Part shown: positions 47,868 through 59,377 of the stretch, piece after piece
Layout of the letters: every line of letters starts with the position of its first letter
Position numbering within the stretch: position 1 is the stretch's first letter
Assembly: GCF_030445035.2 (NCBI RefSeq)
Contig: NC_080694.1
Span: 70,137,147 to 70,201,146 of the forward strand
Direction: 5' to 3'
Length of the DNA stretch: 64,000 nt
Source: Dasypus novemcinctus
Lineage: Eukaryota > Chordata > Mammalia > Cingulata > Dasypodidae
Position numbers and translations under genes: made by a program
Notes under the pieces: generated by a model
Database searches by the model: none
What the model was told of the DNA's origin: nothing
The model's input: only the letters and a program-made list of their open reading frames with translations

Positions 47868-48035
47868 AATAAGTTTTCACTTGTGGCCTCAGACCAGCAG
47901 CCTTAGCACCACCTGAGAGCTTGTTAGAATTCCAAGTACCTGGGCACCACCAGGGCCCACTGAACCTGAATTTCTGACTGGGTACAGAGGTCCTGATGAT
48001 GTAATGGACCTCCAGGAGATTCACAGATCTATTAA
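47868..48035 (-). mobile_element. MER5-like hAT-Charlie element, duplicated copy
   Basis: The counterpart of 8383-8548 in copy A, with the same CACCTGAGAGCTTGTTAGAA and CTCCAGGAGATTCACAGA sequences. Confidence 0.65.
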
Positions 48036-49689
48036 AATCTGAGAGCCCTGAGTGAGGAATACCCAAACCCTGTCCTACTAGACTATTCCTCCTCTGTGAA
48101 GTTTCAGGACTCCAAATCCCAGGTGCCATGTGGGTAGAGTAAATATAGTTATCATTCAGTTCAGCCTTCCTTTAGAAAAGATGCAAAAAGAACTTGGTTC
48201 TCAGGGGAAACAGCATGTTTAAAAAGATCCGTTTTATTATACATGATAAAGTTCAACAATTGGTAACCAGCTTTGCTGGCTGGCCACACACTGATAACCA
48301 GCTGTGGTGAGTTTAATAAATTTGGGTAAGGAAAGAGGGAAAGACTTTATGGAAACTAATAGAAACCTGTAATCTTCAGACTGAGTTTGAAAAGGCAAGA
48401 TTGTTAATTCTAACAAGGAAGGAAGCATACTTCCCTGAAAATGAGGAGATAAGCAAAATCCTTTTGTTGAATTTATGTAAATGTGTTACTATATTGAACC
48501 ACATTAAAGAAAACAAGTAAATTGGAAAAGGTTAATATTTTATATCTATGTATAAATATTCAGTAAAGCTTCTGTGAATGACTTCTTCAAATAATACCTG
48601 ATATCATTGGGAGAGAAATATCCTTGGATAGATATGCTTTCTGTGTACTGTGCCTTTAAAAAAACCAGTATTCCTGTTACTTTTCCCTAATACTGATAGA
48701 TTTTTGATATGAGGAAGTGGTGTTAATTGGAAAGGCCAATTCTCTTACTTAAAGTACTCTCAGTTTTATTTTTTTTATAAAATGGAGATCAAATTCCTTA
48801 ACTCATAGAAGATTAAAAATGCTTGTGTGGATTAAATAATATACAATTCTAGTATGGTGTCTGTCTCATAAAAATGAGCATGCAAAATTGTTTAGTTTTT
48901 TGATTTCCCTTGTATTGACAAGTTCTTGTACAGTTTTAGAAAATCAAAATATTTATTGACCCAAAATCAAAATTACATTGGACAATAATGCTATTTTGCA
49001 TTTTACCAGTTCTTCAACAACAACAACAACAAAAAAAACAGAAAAAGAACATTGAAAGGAACACATGTTGTTGGAGGCACATACTTGCTCTCTCCTTCCT
49101 CCTGATTTTTATTATCCAGTGAGACTTTATTCAAGATTGATAGATTTGGGGGTGGTCTAGATACACTAATCTTATGTTTCATATTGACAGATTGAGAGAC
49201 AAAAGGCAAATTTGTCAGTCAATATGAGAGCTTAAAGTCTTTTAGTTAACTTAATATCCATTTTTTGTACATTTAAACTGAAGACCCCAACCAGTCAATA
49301 GTATCAAGGAACAGTGTCCTCAAGCATCAGCTTCCTTCTTCACAGAAGAGTAGGGTAGGAGGCAGCGTAAGTCTGCAGTGTCAGCAGGAGGGATTGATAC
49401 CACACATTAGAAACACTAACCAAAGAAAAGAGGCTGTTAATTGATTAACGAAAGCCGCTCCGAGGTCAATATGGAATTGGGCAGGTGTGCTGGCCTCAAA
49501 TTTAGGATTCTCTAGGTTATCATTTCCGAGATTTCCCAGGTTTTAGAAAAAGCCCGAATAGACACTGATGCAGTAAATTCCTAGCTGTTGTGAAGATCCC
49601 ACCGAAGAATGGAAAAATGCAGCAAAGTGAGGGACTCATGAAGTATGTCAGGATCGCTCATATTCTGAATAATATTTTAATGAGGTTAG

Positions 49690-49945
49690 ATCTTTTTTCT
49701 TTTTATAAATATATATGTTGAATATATATATATTATTCACACATGAACATACATAAAAAATAAGTGAATAGTAAAAGTTGTGAAGTTACAAAATAAACAT
49801 GCATAATATCATTCAGGGCCCCCATAACTCACAGCCTCCACCAATACCTTGCATTGTTGTGAAACATTTGTTACAAGCTAACAAGTGTATCATCAAAATA
49901 TTATTAATAACGTGAACTAAATACAAAAAATAAACACAAAATATG
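49690..49945 (-). mobile_element. 3' end fragment of the HAL1-like family
   Basis: The segment matches 54120-54310 in the 3' UTR of the HAL1-like element (CATAACATCATnCAGG..., TTGCATTGTnGTG, then CATTTGTTACAA). Copy A has no insertion at the equivalent place near 10310. AGGTTAGATC and AGGTAGAACTC at the edges are a plausible imperfect site duplication. Confidence 0.65.
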
Positions 49946-50992
49946 AAGGTAGAACTCCTTTAATGAGGGGAGAGCCCTTGGCCCCATCTGCAAAGCCCAA
50001 TATGGACAAGGAACCTAAACTTGATTTCTCCCTTCTCTGATATATCACTCTATATCACTGCATATTCTCTTTTTTTAAGTTGCTTACTGAGTATTTGAAT
50101 ATCTTCTTTCCACTTTTAAGACCATTTCAAAACAATCACTATGTTTTTCTCTTTTGGGATATACCTTTGCATGCAATAAATCATCATTAAATACCTAATT
50201 ACTTGAACTGAAGTTAAGTAATGTGAAGGGAAGTAGAATAAAATGAAGATGTGAAATCGAAAGTTGGTAGATATAGAAGATACTCCAGGCAATCAGAATC
50301 ATCACTGGATCTGAAAATGACATATAATTATTTTTTCTGAAATAGTGTTTTGTTCTAGATTTCAATGATCTGCCATTATTAAAATATTACTTGGAAGGAG
50401 GATAACTCTATACCTTTTGGTGTTGCATCCACAATTACTTGGGTGCTCTTCTTATAATAGCAGAATTGTTGGGCATGAAAGGACCTTGGTATCCTCCTGT
50501 TCAACCAGCTAACCCATGCTTCAACTTGTTGTGCCCTATTTCCTCTAATAGTGATTCCATTTGCAAAAATAGAGCTATTTCCCATACAAAGATGCAACAC
50601 ACCCAATTTCAGAATCCTCTATATAAGTGTTTTTCCCTGCTTTTGTGTAGCTAACTTACAGGTAAAAGATAGTTTTCACCTGTGGGAATGGATTAACAAT
50701 GGGGAGGGGAGATGTAAGCATTTTTATGAAAAGGGCCACTGATTTCGACTACATGTGCCCTCAGCTATAGATAATAGTTTACTAATGTAGAATGTGCTCC
50801 ATGAATGCAAGGAACACATCTCTTCATTTCTGGATCCCTAAGGGCACAGCTGATCTATAACAGTGCTTAATAAGGAATTTCTAAAGAAACAATGATGAAT
50901 AAATGAATGGACATATATGATAATATCTTTCCATTGCATTTCCCATTTTCTGTTATCTTCCAGCCACCACCTCCTCATTTTGTATCTTCAAA

Positions 50993-51957
50993 ATGGTTCT
51001 GGAAAATGTAACCGCAATGAATGGATTCCTCCTCACGGAGCTTTCTGAAACCATGAGCTGCAGATTGTACACAACTCGCTAATCTTGGTGATGTACCTAT
51101 TGGACTTGGCAGGTAACCTCATCATCATCACCATCGCCACACTGGACCAGCCTCTCCAATCCCCAATGTATTACTTCTTGAAGCACCTCTCCTTCCTCGA
51201 CCTGGCCTTCATTTCCATCATGGTCCTGCAGTCCATTGAAAGTCCCCTGAAGGGTGATGGCTATATTTCCCATGGTCAATGCATGCTTCAAGTTGCCTTC
51301 TTCATCTCCCTGGCCTTGGCTGAGGTGGCCATTCTCACCATGAAGTCTTATGACGACTGTGGAGCTATCTGCCTCTCTCTGCACTATGAGCTCATCATGG
51401 ATCCTGGTACATGTCGGGGGGAGGGGGCTGTGGCAGCTGTATGGCTGAGTAGGGCTGCCTCTGGAATCTTGTACACAGCAGCTACATTCTCCACCACATT
51501 CTGCAAGGCCAAAGTCATCCACTAGTTCTTCTGTGACATGACCCTGCTGCTGAAAGTCTCCTGCTCCAATTAACTCAGAATGACCGATGTGATTACTTTC
51601 ATTTTTCTGATGGTATTCATTTGCTCCATCTCCATCATCATCTCCTATATTTATATCTTCTCCACAGTTCTTAAAGTGTCCTCTGCTGAGTGCTGAACCA
51701 AGGCCTTTCCACCTACCTGCCTTACCTTTTTGTTGACCCATTTTTTCTTGCCTTTGATATTCCTTTGAGTTCCTAAAATCAACTTCAGATTCTCAAACTG
51801 CTTTTGATCTTATGGTTTCTATCCTTTATAATTTTGCCCCCAACACTCAACCCTATTTTCTACAGTTGGAAAGAGGCCATGAAGGGGGATTTGAGAAAGT
51901 TACTGTTGACTGAGGGATTTCCTGGGGGAAAAAAAAAATCATATTTTGTCCAGTTGT
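50993..51957 (+). pseudogene. Olfactory receptor family 14 pseudogene (duplicate of 11750-12709)
   Basis: It is a clear duplicate of the intact OR. The ATG and N-terminal Asn-Val-Thr are retained. A 1-bp deletion near 51047 shifts the frame and reaches a stop within about 12 codons. Back in the OR frame (51085-51525), GNLIII and PMYYFLKHLS are conserved, but the DRY motif reads DDC. A 6-bp in-frame insertion lies near 51419. CAG is mutated to TAG at 51523-51525. Further stops follow after CSN and before TKAF (TGA for Arg), and another 1-bp deletion lies near 51708. Several independent lesions show it has been without selection for a long time. Confidence 0.93.
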
Positions 51958-52390
51958 GGAAGACTGTCCAGTATTATATACAAGAGCTCCTGAAATAATG
52001 GAATCTTTCAACATATGGTGTTGTGGGAAAGCAATAACATTTTTCCTGTAGATTAAATATATATTATAATTATTGCTATTATGGAAGGTCATCTGACTCT
52101 ATCTTTTCAGTCATCGAATTCATTTTGTTTCATCTTGCAAATTGAGAATACTCTACCCAAGAGCAGATGTCTTCAATGGGAAGTTTACTAGGAAGAATTT
52201 TTTTTTCCCTTTTGGATAACTGTCCAACGTTATATACAAGAAATCTTTTAAAATCATGGAATTCTTTCAATATGTGGTGTTTAGGGAAAGCAATAACATT
52301 TTTCCTATAGATTAAACATGCAACATAAATCATTGTTATTGGAGTCTTTATATGACTCCTTCATTGATTTAATTATTCAATCCATTTTTT
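51880..52390 (+). repeat. Tandem duplication of the OR pseudogene 3' end (unit about 256 bp)
   Basis: ACTGTCCA...TTATATACAAG followed by AAAGCAATAACATTTTTCCT...AGATTAAA occurs at 51963 and again at 52219. The single-copy counterpart in copy A starts at about 12713. Confidence 0.75.
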
Positions 52391-52648
52391 CATTCTTTCA
52401 TATTAAGACAAAATTAACAATTATAATTTAAGATAGGGGTCCACAAGTTTCCATTTCCTCCCTATGCATATAGATACACAGACACATGCAGACACACTGA
52501 CAAACATAAGCTTGTTCTTTCTTGTAGTTGGAACAGAAAATAATACAGAACAAAAAGATTATAATTATCCCTCAATCCCAATAACAATAGGATTCAACTA
52601 CTTTCACTTCAAATGTTTCATTTTAAATGTTCACTCTAATTCTTATTT

Positions 52649-53547
52649 CCCCCCCTCCCTTAGGTCTTCTTTTTTTAAATGCATAAATCCCACAAAATGT
52701 TACATTAAAAATACGAGGTTCCCATATAACCCACTCCCCACCCCACCCCACTCCACCCACATCAACAACCTCTTTTATTAGTGTGGCATATTCATTGCAT
52801 TTGATGAATATATTTTGGAGTGCTGCTACACCACATGGATTACACTTTACATGGTAGTTTACACTCTTCCCTAGATTCAGTGGGTTATGGCAGGATATAT
52901 AATGTCCTGCATTTGTCCCTGCAATATCATTCAGGACAACTCCAAGTCCCAAAAATGCCCCCATATCATACCTCTTCTTCCCTCTCCCTGCCCTCAGAAG
53001 CTCCCATTGTCCAGCTGGCACATGAACAGTCCAGAGATTCAAGTCTCCTGAGCATACCAACCCCAGCACCAACCACAGGTACAGTAAAAGTGACAGAAGA
53101 GGAATGTGTCGTAGTAGGTGAGTTACACATGATAACTGAAGGAGTACTGACCTCCCATCTGGGGGAGCTTTGTCACATTCCCCAGTCACCCAAGTGCAAG
53201 GGCAAAGGCCAGTGGAGGATGGTCCAATGACGGACCCTTGATACTGATGACTATGCTTAGGAGCCTGTGTGCTTGAAATTTCAACTAGGCCTAGAGCTGC
53301 AGGATGCCTAAGAGTTACCTCCTGAGAGCCTCCATGTTGCTCAAATGTGGCCACTCTCTAAGCCAAACTCAGCAGGCTCTCAGAGACAGCCAAAATAGAT
53401 ACAACCACATGTTGTGTTCCTCCTGAGGACTACAGAGACATCTAGGTCAGACAGTCATGGCAGATGGCTCTGGAGTTCAGTGACTTGCCAATGGGCCCTA
53501 CTTTGGAATTTGTGCTTCTGAATGTGATAGATTTGGAATCAGATGTG
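52649..53547 (-). mobile_element. L1 3' UTR insertion with 5' inversion (twin priming)
   Basis: Exact site duplication AATTCTTATTT (52638-52648 and 53548-53558). 52649 to about 53117 is the minus-oriented 3' end and 53118-53547 is plus-oriented upstream sequence, with contiguous breakpoints on the intact L1. A 243-codon minus-strand frame spans the inversion and is not a gene. The copy A site near 13140 is empty. Confidence 0.87.
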
Positions 53548-55009
53548 AATTCTTATTTTTATATGTACAAATTTTGCATATTGGTACAAAGTTAAATACC
53601 ATTACTATATACAGCTACATAGTTTTACATATTCCATGCAATTATTCATATTAGTCCATGGAATTCATATCATAATGTGTTTGGTCATTTATCTATTTCA
53701 TTTGGATAAGTTATTTCCAATTTTTCATTCTCATAAGTCATGAAGAAAATTTGTACTCTGCATAATTTCATGAATGGTGTTGCTGTATCAAATAATACTG
53801 AAGATTCAATGCTCTACATATGGCCATATTCCTTTCCAAAAATATTAAATCATTTTATGTAACCATTAGCAATTAATAGCCATGCCACTTGTCCCATATG
53901 CATCATAATTTTTAATTTAAAAAATTATTGAAGTATGTTACACATACATAAACATACATAAATGTACGTGTACAGTAGTAGTCCTGAACTTACAAAACAA
54001 ATATATATAACATCATACTAATGATTAAACAGCATCCTATGAAAATATTACTACCAACCAATGTATCTTACATTTGGTGTATTTTTCCCTCACCACCCCC
54101 AATTATTATTTTCTATATAATTTATATATGAGCATACATAAAAAGTAGGTATATAGTTAAAGTTGTAAATTTACAAAGCAAATATGCATAACATCATACA
54201 GGTGTTCCATACATCAACCCACTACCAACACTTTGCATTGTGGTGGGACATTTGTTACAAATGATGAAAGAATATCATCAAAATCTTCCTACTAACTGTA
54301 GTCCTTATATTACATTTGTGTATTTTCCCTCAATACACTCTATTATTATTTTTTAAATATATTTTTTTATGGCAGAAATTGTTAAACTTACAAAACAATC
54401 ATGGGTATGTGCCGGATTCCCACACAACACCCCTCTATCAATACACCACACTGTGGTGGAACATTTGGTACAGATTATGAGATAATATCATCAGACTTTA
54501 CCAGGTCCATAGCATATGTTTGGCTCACTTTTTCCATACTCTGTCATTATCAACACAGTATATTTTTGACTTAGATGTAAGAATATAACAGTATTACTGT
54601 TAACCACAGTACATAGGTCACTCCAGTTGTATTTTTCCCCATGCTTCTCCACATTCCCCCACCCTGCAATTGTGATGTATATCTGCTGTAGCTCACAAAG
54701 GACACTCTTGCATCTAAAGCATCAACCACAATTCTCATCCACTTCTGAGTTTACTGTTATTCAGTCCCAAGATTATTCTCTAGTTTTCATTCATTTGGCA
54801 TTTACATCCCTAGACTACACTTTTTGGCCTCATTCTGATTGATAAACTAGCTCTTACTCATTATAATGTGTTACCATCAATTCTATACATTTCCAAACTT
54901 TTATAATAAAATTAATTGAAACTTCTACATACATTAAGCATCAGTAGTCTATCTCAGTCCTCCTCTTATCTCTTTTAAGACTACACCACCTACCACCAGG
55001 TCTTCTTCC

Positions 55010-56070
55010 AGAAGTTTTATGGTTCTCACTTTTATATATTTAGGTTTCTGTTCCATTTTGAGTTAATTTTTGTATAAGGTGTGAGACAGAGGTCTTCTTT
55101 CTTACTTTTGGCTATGAATATCAAGTTCTCTCAGCACCATTTATTGAATGGACTGTTCTGTTTGAGCTGGGTGGGTTTGACAGGCTTGTCAAATATAACA
55201 TGACCATAGATGTGATGGTCTGTTTCTTAACCAACTCAGTTCCATTGGTCTATGTGTCTATCTTTATGACAGTAACATGCTATTTTTACCACTGTAGTGA
55301 GGTAATATGATTTACAGTTTGGAAGTGAGAGTCCTCCAACTTCATTTTTCCTTTTTAAGGTATTTCTGGCTATTTAGGACTCCTTACAAACAAATTTGAT
55401 AATCATGCATTCCATTTATTTAAAATATGCTTGTGGATTTTTTGGGGGGGATTGCATTGAATCTGTATATCAATTTGGGTAGAATTGACATTTTAATGAT
55501 ATTTAGTCTTCCAATCCATGAGCACTGAATGTTCTTCCAATTATTTAGATCTTTTTAAATTTCTTTTAACAATGAATTGTAGTTTGCTGAATACAAGTGC
55601 TTTTCAACATTGGTTAATTTTATTCCTAAATATTTCACTTTTTTAGTTGCTATTGTAAATGGATTTTTTCCCTGACTTCCTACTCAGTTTGTTTATTACT
55701 AGTGTCTTTCATGTGATATAAGTATAGCTACAGTGAGTTTTTGTTTGTTGGTTGGTTGGTTGGTTGATTGGTTGGTTCTTGATTGCATGGAATATCTTTT
55801 CCCAGGCTTTCACTTTCAATCTGCTGGTATCCTTGGATATATGGTTAATCTCTTGAAGAAAGTATATGAATGGCTCATATTTTCTTATCCACTCTGCCAG
55901 TCTGAATCTTTTGATTGGGCAATTTAATCCTTTAATATTCAGTATTTTTACAGTAAAGACAGTTTTTATTTCACCCTTTTTTATTTTTGGGTTTTATCTG
56001 TCATATTTTATTTTCACCATTCTTTTGGCACTTTTGATTACAGTAAGATTATATTGACATAATCTTCATT
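55010..56070 (-). pseudogene. Internally deleted L1 ORF2 remnant
   Basis: Read on the minus strand, 56070-55733 encodes the endonuclease N-terminus, up to an AILIS-like stretch (about residue 80 of a normal ORF2). It then joins sequence just before the LGI(K/N)LT stretch that follows the RT core. About 2.1 kb of a normal ORF2 is missing. A (TTGG)n tract at 55748-55779 lies beside the junction. Confidence 0.7.
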
Positions 56071-56074
56071 TCTA

Positions 56075-57430
56075 GACTCTCATCCAAGCCTCTCTCTCCT
56101 TTCTTTTCTTTTCAGACTGTAGCACACCCTTTAGTATTTCCTCCAAAGCCTGTCACATGGTTATAAACCCTTTCAGTTTCTGTATATCTGTAAATATTCT
56201 AAACTCACTCTCATTTTGAAAGGCAGTCTTGCCAGATATAAGATTCTTGGCTGGAAGTGTTTCTCTTGCACTATCTTGAATATAGTATACCACTGTCTTC
56301 TTGCCTCCATGAGTTTTGATGAGAAATGAGCACTTAATCATACTGGGTATCCCTGAAGTGTTAGGTATTACTTTTCTCTTGCTGTGCTCAGAATTATCTT
56401 TGTCTTTGGCATTTGACATTCTGATTAATATGTGTCTTGGAGTTGGTTTGTTCAGATTTATTCAGATGGGAGTACCTTGTGCTTCTTGAGCATGGATATC
56501 AATGTCCTTCAATAGTGTTGGGAATTTTTTTGCCATTACTTGTCATATATTGTTTCAGGCAACTTTCCCTTCCTTTATCCTTCTGGGATGCCCATGACAT
56601 GTATGCTTGCACACCTCTTGCTTTATTTTAATTCCTGAGACCTTGTTCAATTCTTTCCATTCATTTCCTCATCAGTTCTTTTGTATGATTGTTTTTAGAG
56701 GACATTTCTTCAAGCTCACCAATCCTTTATTCTGCCTCCAAAAATCTGCTATTATATGATTCCAGTGTATTTTTCCCCCATTGTCTGCTCTCTATGTCCA
56801 TTCATTGTGTGTTCTTCTGTGTCCGTTTTTATTCTTTTCAATGGCACCTGTAATCTGTGTCTCTTTTTGTTGCATCATCTTGCTGCATCAGCTATCCATG
56901 TGTGTGGCTCCATTTCTGGGCAGGCTGCACTTTTTTCACACTGGTGGCTCTCCTTACGGGGCGCATTCCTTGCATGTGGGGATCCCCTATGCGGGGGACA
57001 TCCGTGCATGTCATGACACTCCTTGCACACATCAGCACGGCACATGGGCCAGATCATCACATGGGCCAGGAGGACTTCAGTTTGAACCTTGGTCCTCCCA
57101 TGTGGTAGGCAGATGCCCTATTCATTGGGCCAAATCTGCTTCCCTCCAGTGTATTTTTAATTCATTTATTGTACTTTTCATTCCCATAAGATCTGCTTTT
57201 TTTCTATTCATGCTTTCAAATTCTTCTTTCTGCTTATCCAATGTCTTAATATCCTTAATCTTTTTAGCCATCTCATGAAATTTATTAAGGAGATTTGTTT
57301 GAATTTCTATGGTTATTTGTCTCAACTCCTTTATGTAATCTGGAGTTTTACCTTGTCCCTTTACCTTCACCAATTCTTCCTGCTTCTTTTTGTGGATCGT
57401 AATTTTTTATTGGCATGTTGGCATTAGCTT
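56075..57430 (-). pseudogene. L1 ORF1 of the HAL1-like element, SINE-interrupted
   Basis: The minus-strand frame 57122-57373 gives the N-terminal coiled-coil region (IKELRQITIEIQTNLLNKFH), closely matching the first copy (IKELRQLIIDVQTNHLNKFN). The C-terminal domain is readable at 56153-56419. The stop lies in GAGTCTAG at about 56075, the same place as in the first copy. The SINE at 56775-57144 and other lesions inactivate it. Confidence 0.75.
56775..57144 (-). mobile_element. DAS-like SINE, long subtype, in ORF1
   Basis: It contains the TTTTTGTTGCATCATCTTG block and a mutated B box region (GTTTGAACC on the plus strand). The site duplication TCCAGTGTATTTTT is at 56761-56774 and 57145-57158. 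Confidence 0.9.
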
Positions 57431-57769
57431 ACTAGATGTATTTATTCAATATGCAGTTTCTCTCTTTAGTTTAGGACTTTCTTGCCCTTTCAACCTTTTC
57501 TTGTTGTGTAGTAGGAGACAAGGATGTAGTTGGTGCTGTAAGCTGTGGAGGCTCAAGCTATCTGCATTGTCCAAGGAACAGATGAAGCTTCTCCTAACTT
57601 TCTTATTTGCCAAGAGTAGGGGCAGAACCACGGCTATGTGCAATAATCCAAGTTGTGCAGGCCTAGACTCTAGTTGCCCAGAGAGACTGATGAAGTTTCA
57701 TACCCCTTCCACACTGCGTAGATTACTATCAATGCTGTGTGTGTCGAAGATGACCACAGTTACCCCAGT

Positions 57770-58650
57770 TGACTTCCAATTATACAATCTGTGCCAGTCA
57801 AATGTACCTGCAGTTACCTGGATAGGCTGGTGCAGGGCCTGCCAGCCTCCTCCCTGCCAGAGTTAGGGCTCAGCCTAGGCTAGAGCTCAGGCTGATCAGG
57901 GTGAAAGAAACTGGTCTCTACTTTCACTGTGGTTTTCAACCAGCCTGGCTTCCCCTCATGCCAGGAGCATAGTCAAAATGGCAGCTACTGACCAGTTTCT
58001 GACCCAGTCAGATTCAAATTTTAGCTGTTCTTAGGGTCATACTTTAGCCAGCTGAATTTACTAATCAATAGCTGAAGTTGGTGGCCAACCATCTCTTCCT
58101 CCTATTTTTGGAAAATGGAAATTTCAACTCCAGCCACAGGAACAAATCCCAAGGCAGCTTGCACTGCCAGAATAGAATGATCACCAGCCTCTGTGGCATG
58201 ACCTGTATTTTCCTGGAGTAGCTAGTGCAAGGCCCCCCATCTTCCTCTCTGCTGGAGGTGGGAATGGAGCTTATGCTTGAGCTGCAATCTGATCTGAATG
58301 GAAAGAAGGTCATCCTTACAAGCACTATGATTTTCAGTCAGCTCTGTTTCCTCTCATGCCAGGGGGAGATTTAAAATGGCAGCTCCTGGCCTCTTTCTGA
58401 CTTGAACAGGTTCAAACTTTAGCCATTCTCAGGGTTATAGTTTAGCCAGCTGAATTTTCTAATCAGTAGCTGAAGATGGTGCTCAATCAATTCTTCCTCC
58501 CCTGTTTTGATGAAGTGGAGCATCCAATTCCAGCATAGCTCCTGGGGAGGTTTGTGCTGCCAGTGGAGGATGGGCACTGCCCTCTGTTGTGTGGAGTCTC
58601 TGCTTATGATTTTGTCTGCTGAGGGGCAGGCTCCTCCTTCCATTCTTTCA
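57770..58650 (-). repeat. Tandem 5' UTR monomers of about 400 bp (two plus a partial)
   Basis: TCCCCTCATGCCAGG at 57951 recurs as TCCTCTCATGCCAGG at 58349, a period of 398 bp. The following 150 bp (AAAATGGCAGCT, then TTTAGCCAGCTGAATTT, then CAATTCTTCCTCC-like) match closely. A third partial unit starts after about 58500. By analogy with rodent L1 monomers these should be promoter units. Confidence 0.75.
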
Positions 58651-58727
58651 AGGGTGTTCCAGGATGTTCTTCTTGTCTTCTTGAGCCCCCAAACCAGTGT
58701 GTTAGGTAGCTCTAGTGATTATTAATT

Positions 58728-59377
58728 GCCCAGTAGCACGAGTTGACTCTAGGGGTACCTTACTTTGCACTTTTTGGTTAGAGTTCTGTCAAATACATTC
58801 ATTAATAAAAGATCTTCAAGTGTAAATAATACGTAGGATTTGGCTTATATTTGAATTAAATTCAGAATTTTTAAAATGAGCCTTAATTTTTAAAAATATT
58901 CTATATTAAACTAAAACAATTTTAATAGAACTTTATTTTCCAGAAACATTATTAGATGAAGCAAGGCATTTTGTAAAATGTGTTCCTGAACAAGTCTCAA
59001 TAAAAAATAAATGTATACTTAATTTCTACCTTTTCAAAACAGAGCTACTTTCTGTTCTTCAGACTTGGAAACTAAGTGAAGAACTATAAATTATTTTTGC
59101 TGCCTTATATTCTTAATCTCAATAATAAATTTCAAATGTCTTCATCTATTGCAATACATATTATGTTTGTTTTTCACATCATTCAATCCTTCAAAATTTA
59201 AAAGCCAACTTGGTAAATTTTATACTCTTTAAAATTATATAGCTTGTTTTCACCAGTAAATACTATAAGTTTTGTTGTCTGTACCAAACAACATTTTGCT
59301 AATCTCTCTGTGAAAGTAACTCACTTTTCTCAAAAGACATATTCCAAAATTTTATGTTTGATGGGGAAAGTGGTTAG
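58728..59377. other. AT-rich spacer; the right half belongs to the duplication
   Basis: 59108-59330 aligns with 17670-17884 and then 21130-21185 of copy A, across the empty site of the HAL1-like insertion. The left half shows nothing recognisable. Confidence 0.55.

Larger units (their letters stand above)
47320..53905. repeat. Segmental duplication, copy B (contains the OR pseudogene)
   Basis: Collinear with 7850-13360. Its private insertions are a HAL1-like 3' fragment (about 49690-49945) and an L1 3' UTR (52649-53547). It lacks the SINE found in copy A. Confidence 0.85.
53918..58715 (-). mobile_element. HAL1-like (half-L1) retrotransposon, second copy
   Basis: On the minus strand the order is a 5' UTR with tandem monomers (58715-57440), ORF1 (about 57430-56075, interrupted by a SINE), about 300 bp of the ORF2 N-terminus (56070-55733), a jump to ORF2 C-terminal sequence (55720-55010), and the same 3' UTR as 20030-21129. 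RT and most of the endonuclease are absent. TAATTTTTAATT (53906-53917) and TGATTATTAATT (58716-58727) may be the site duplication. The ORF2 junction differs from that of the first copy, but the truncated ORF2 C-terminus and tandem 3' UTR are shared. Confidence 0.75.

Noticed and set aside
52623-53354. A 243-codon minus-strand frame
   Set aside because: It runs across the inversion junction of a twin-primed L1 and through its 3' UTR, so it cannot be an inherited gene.
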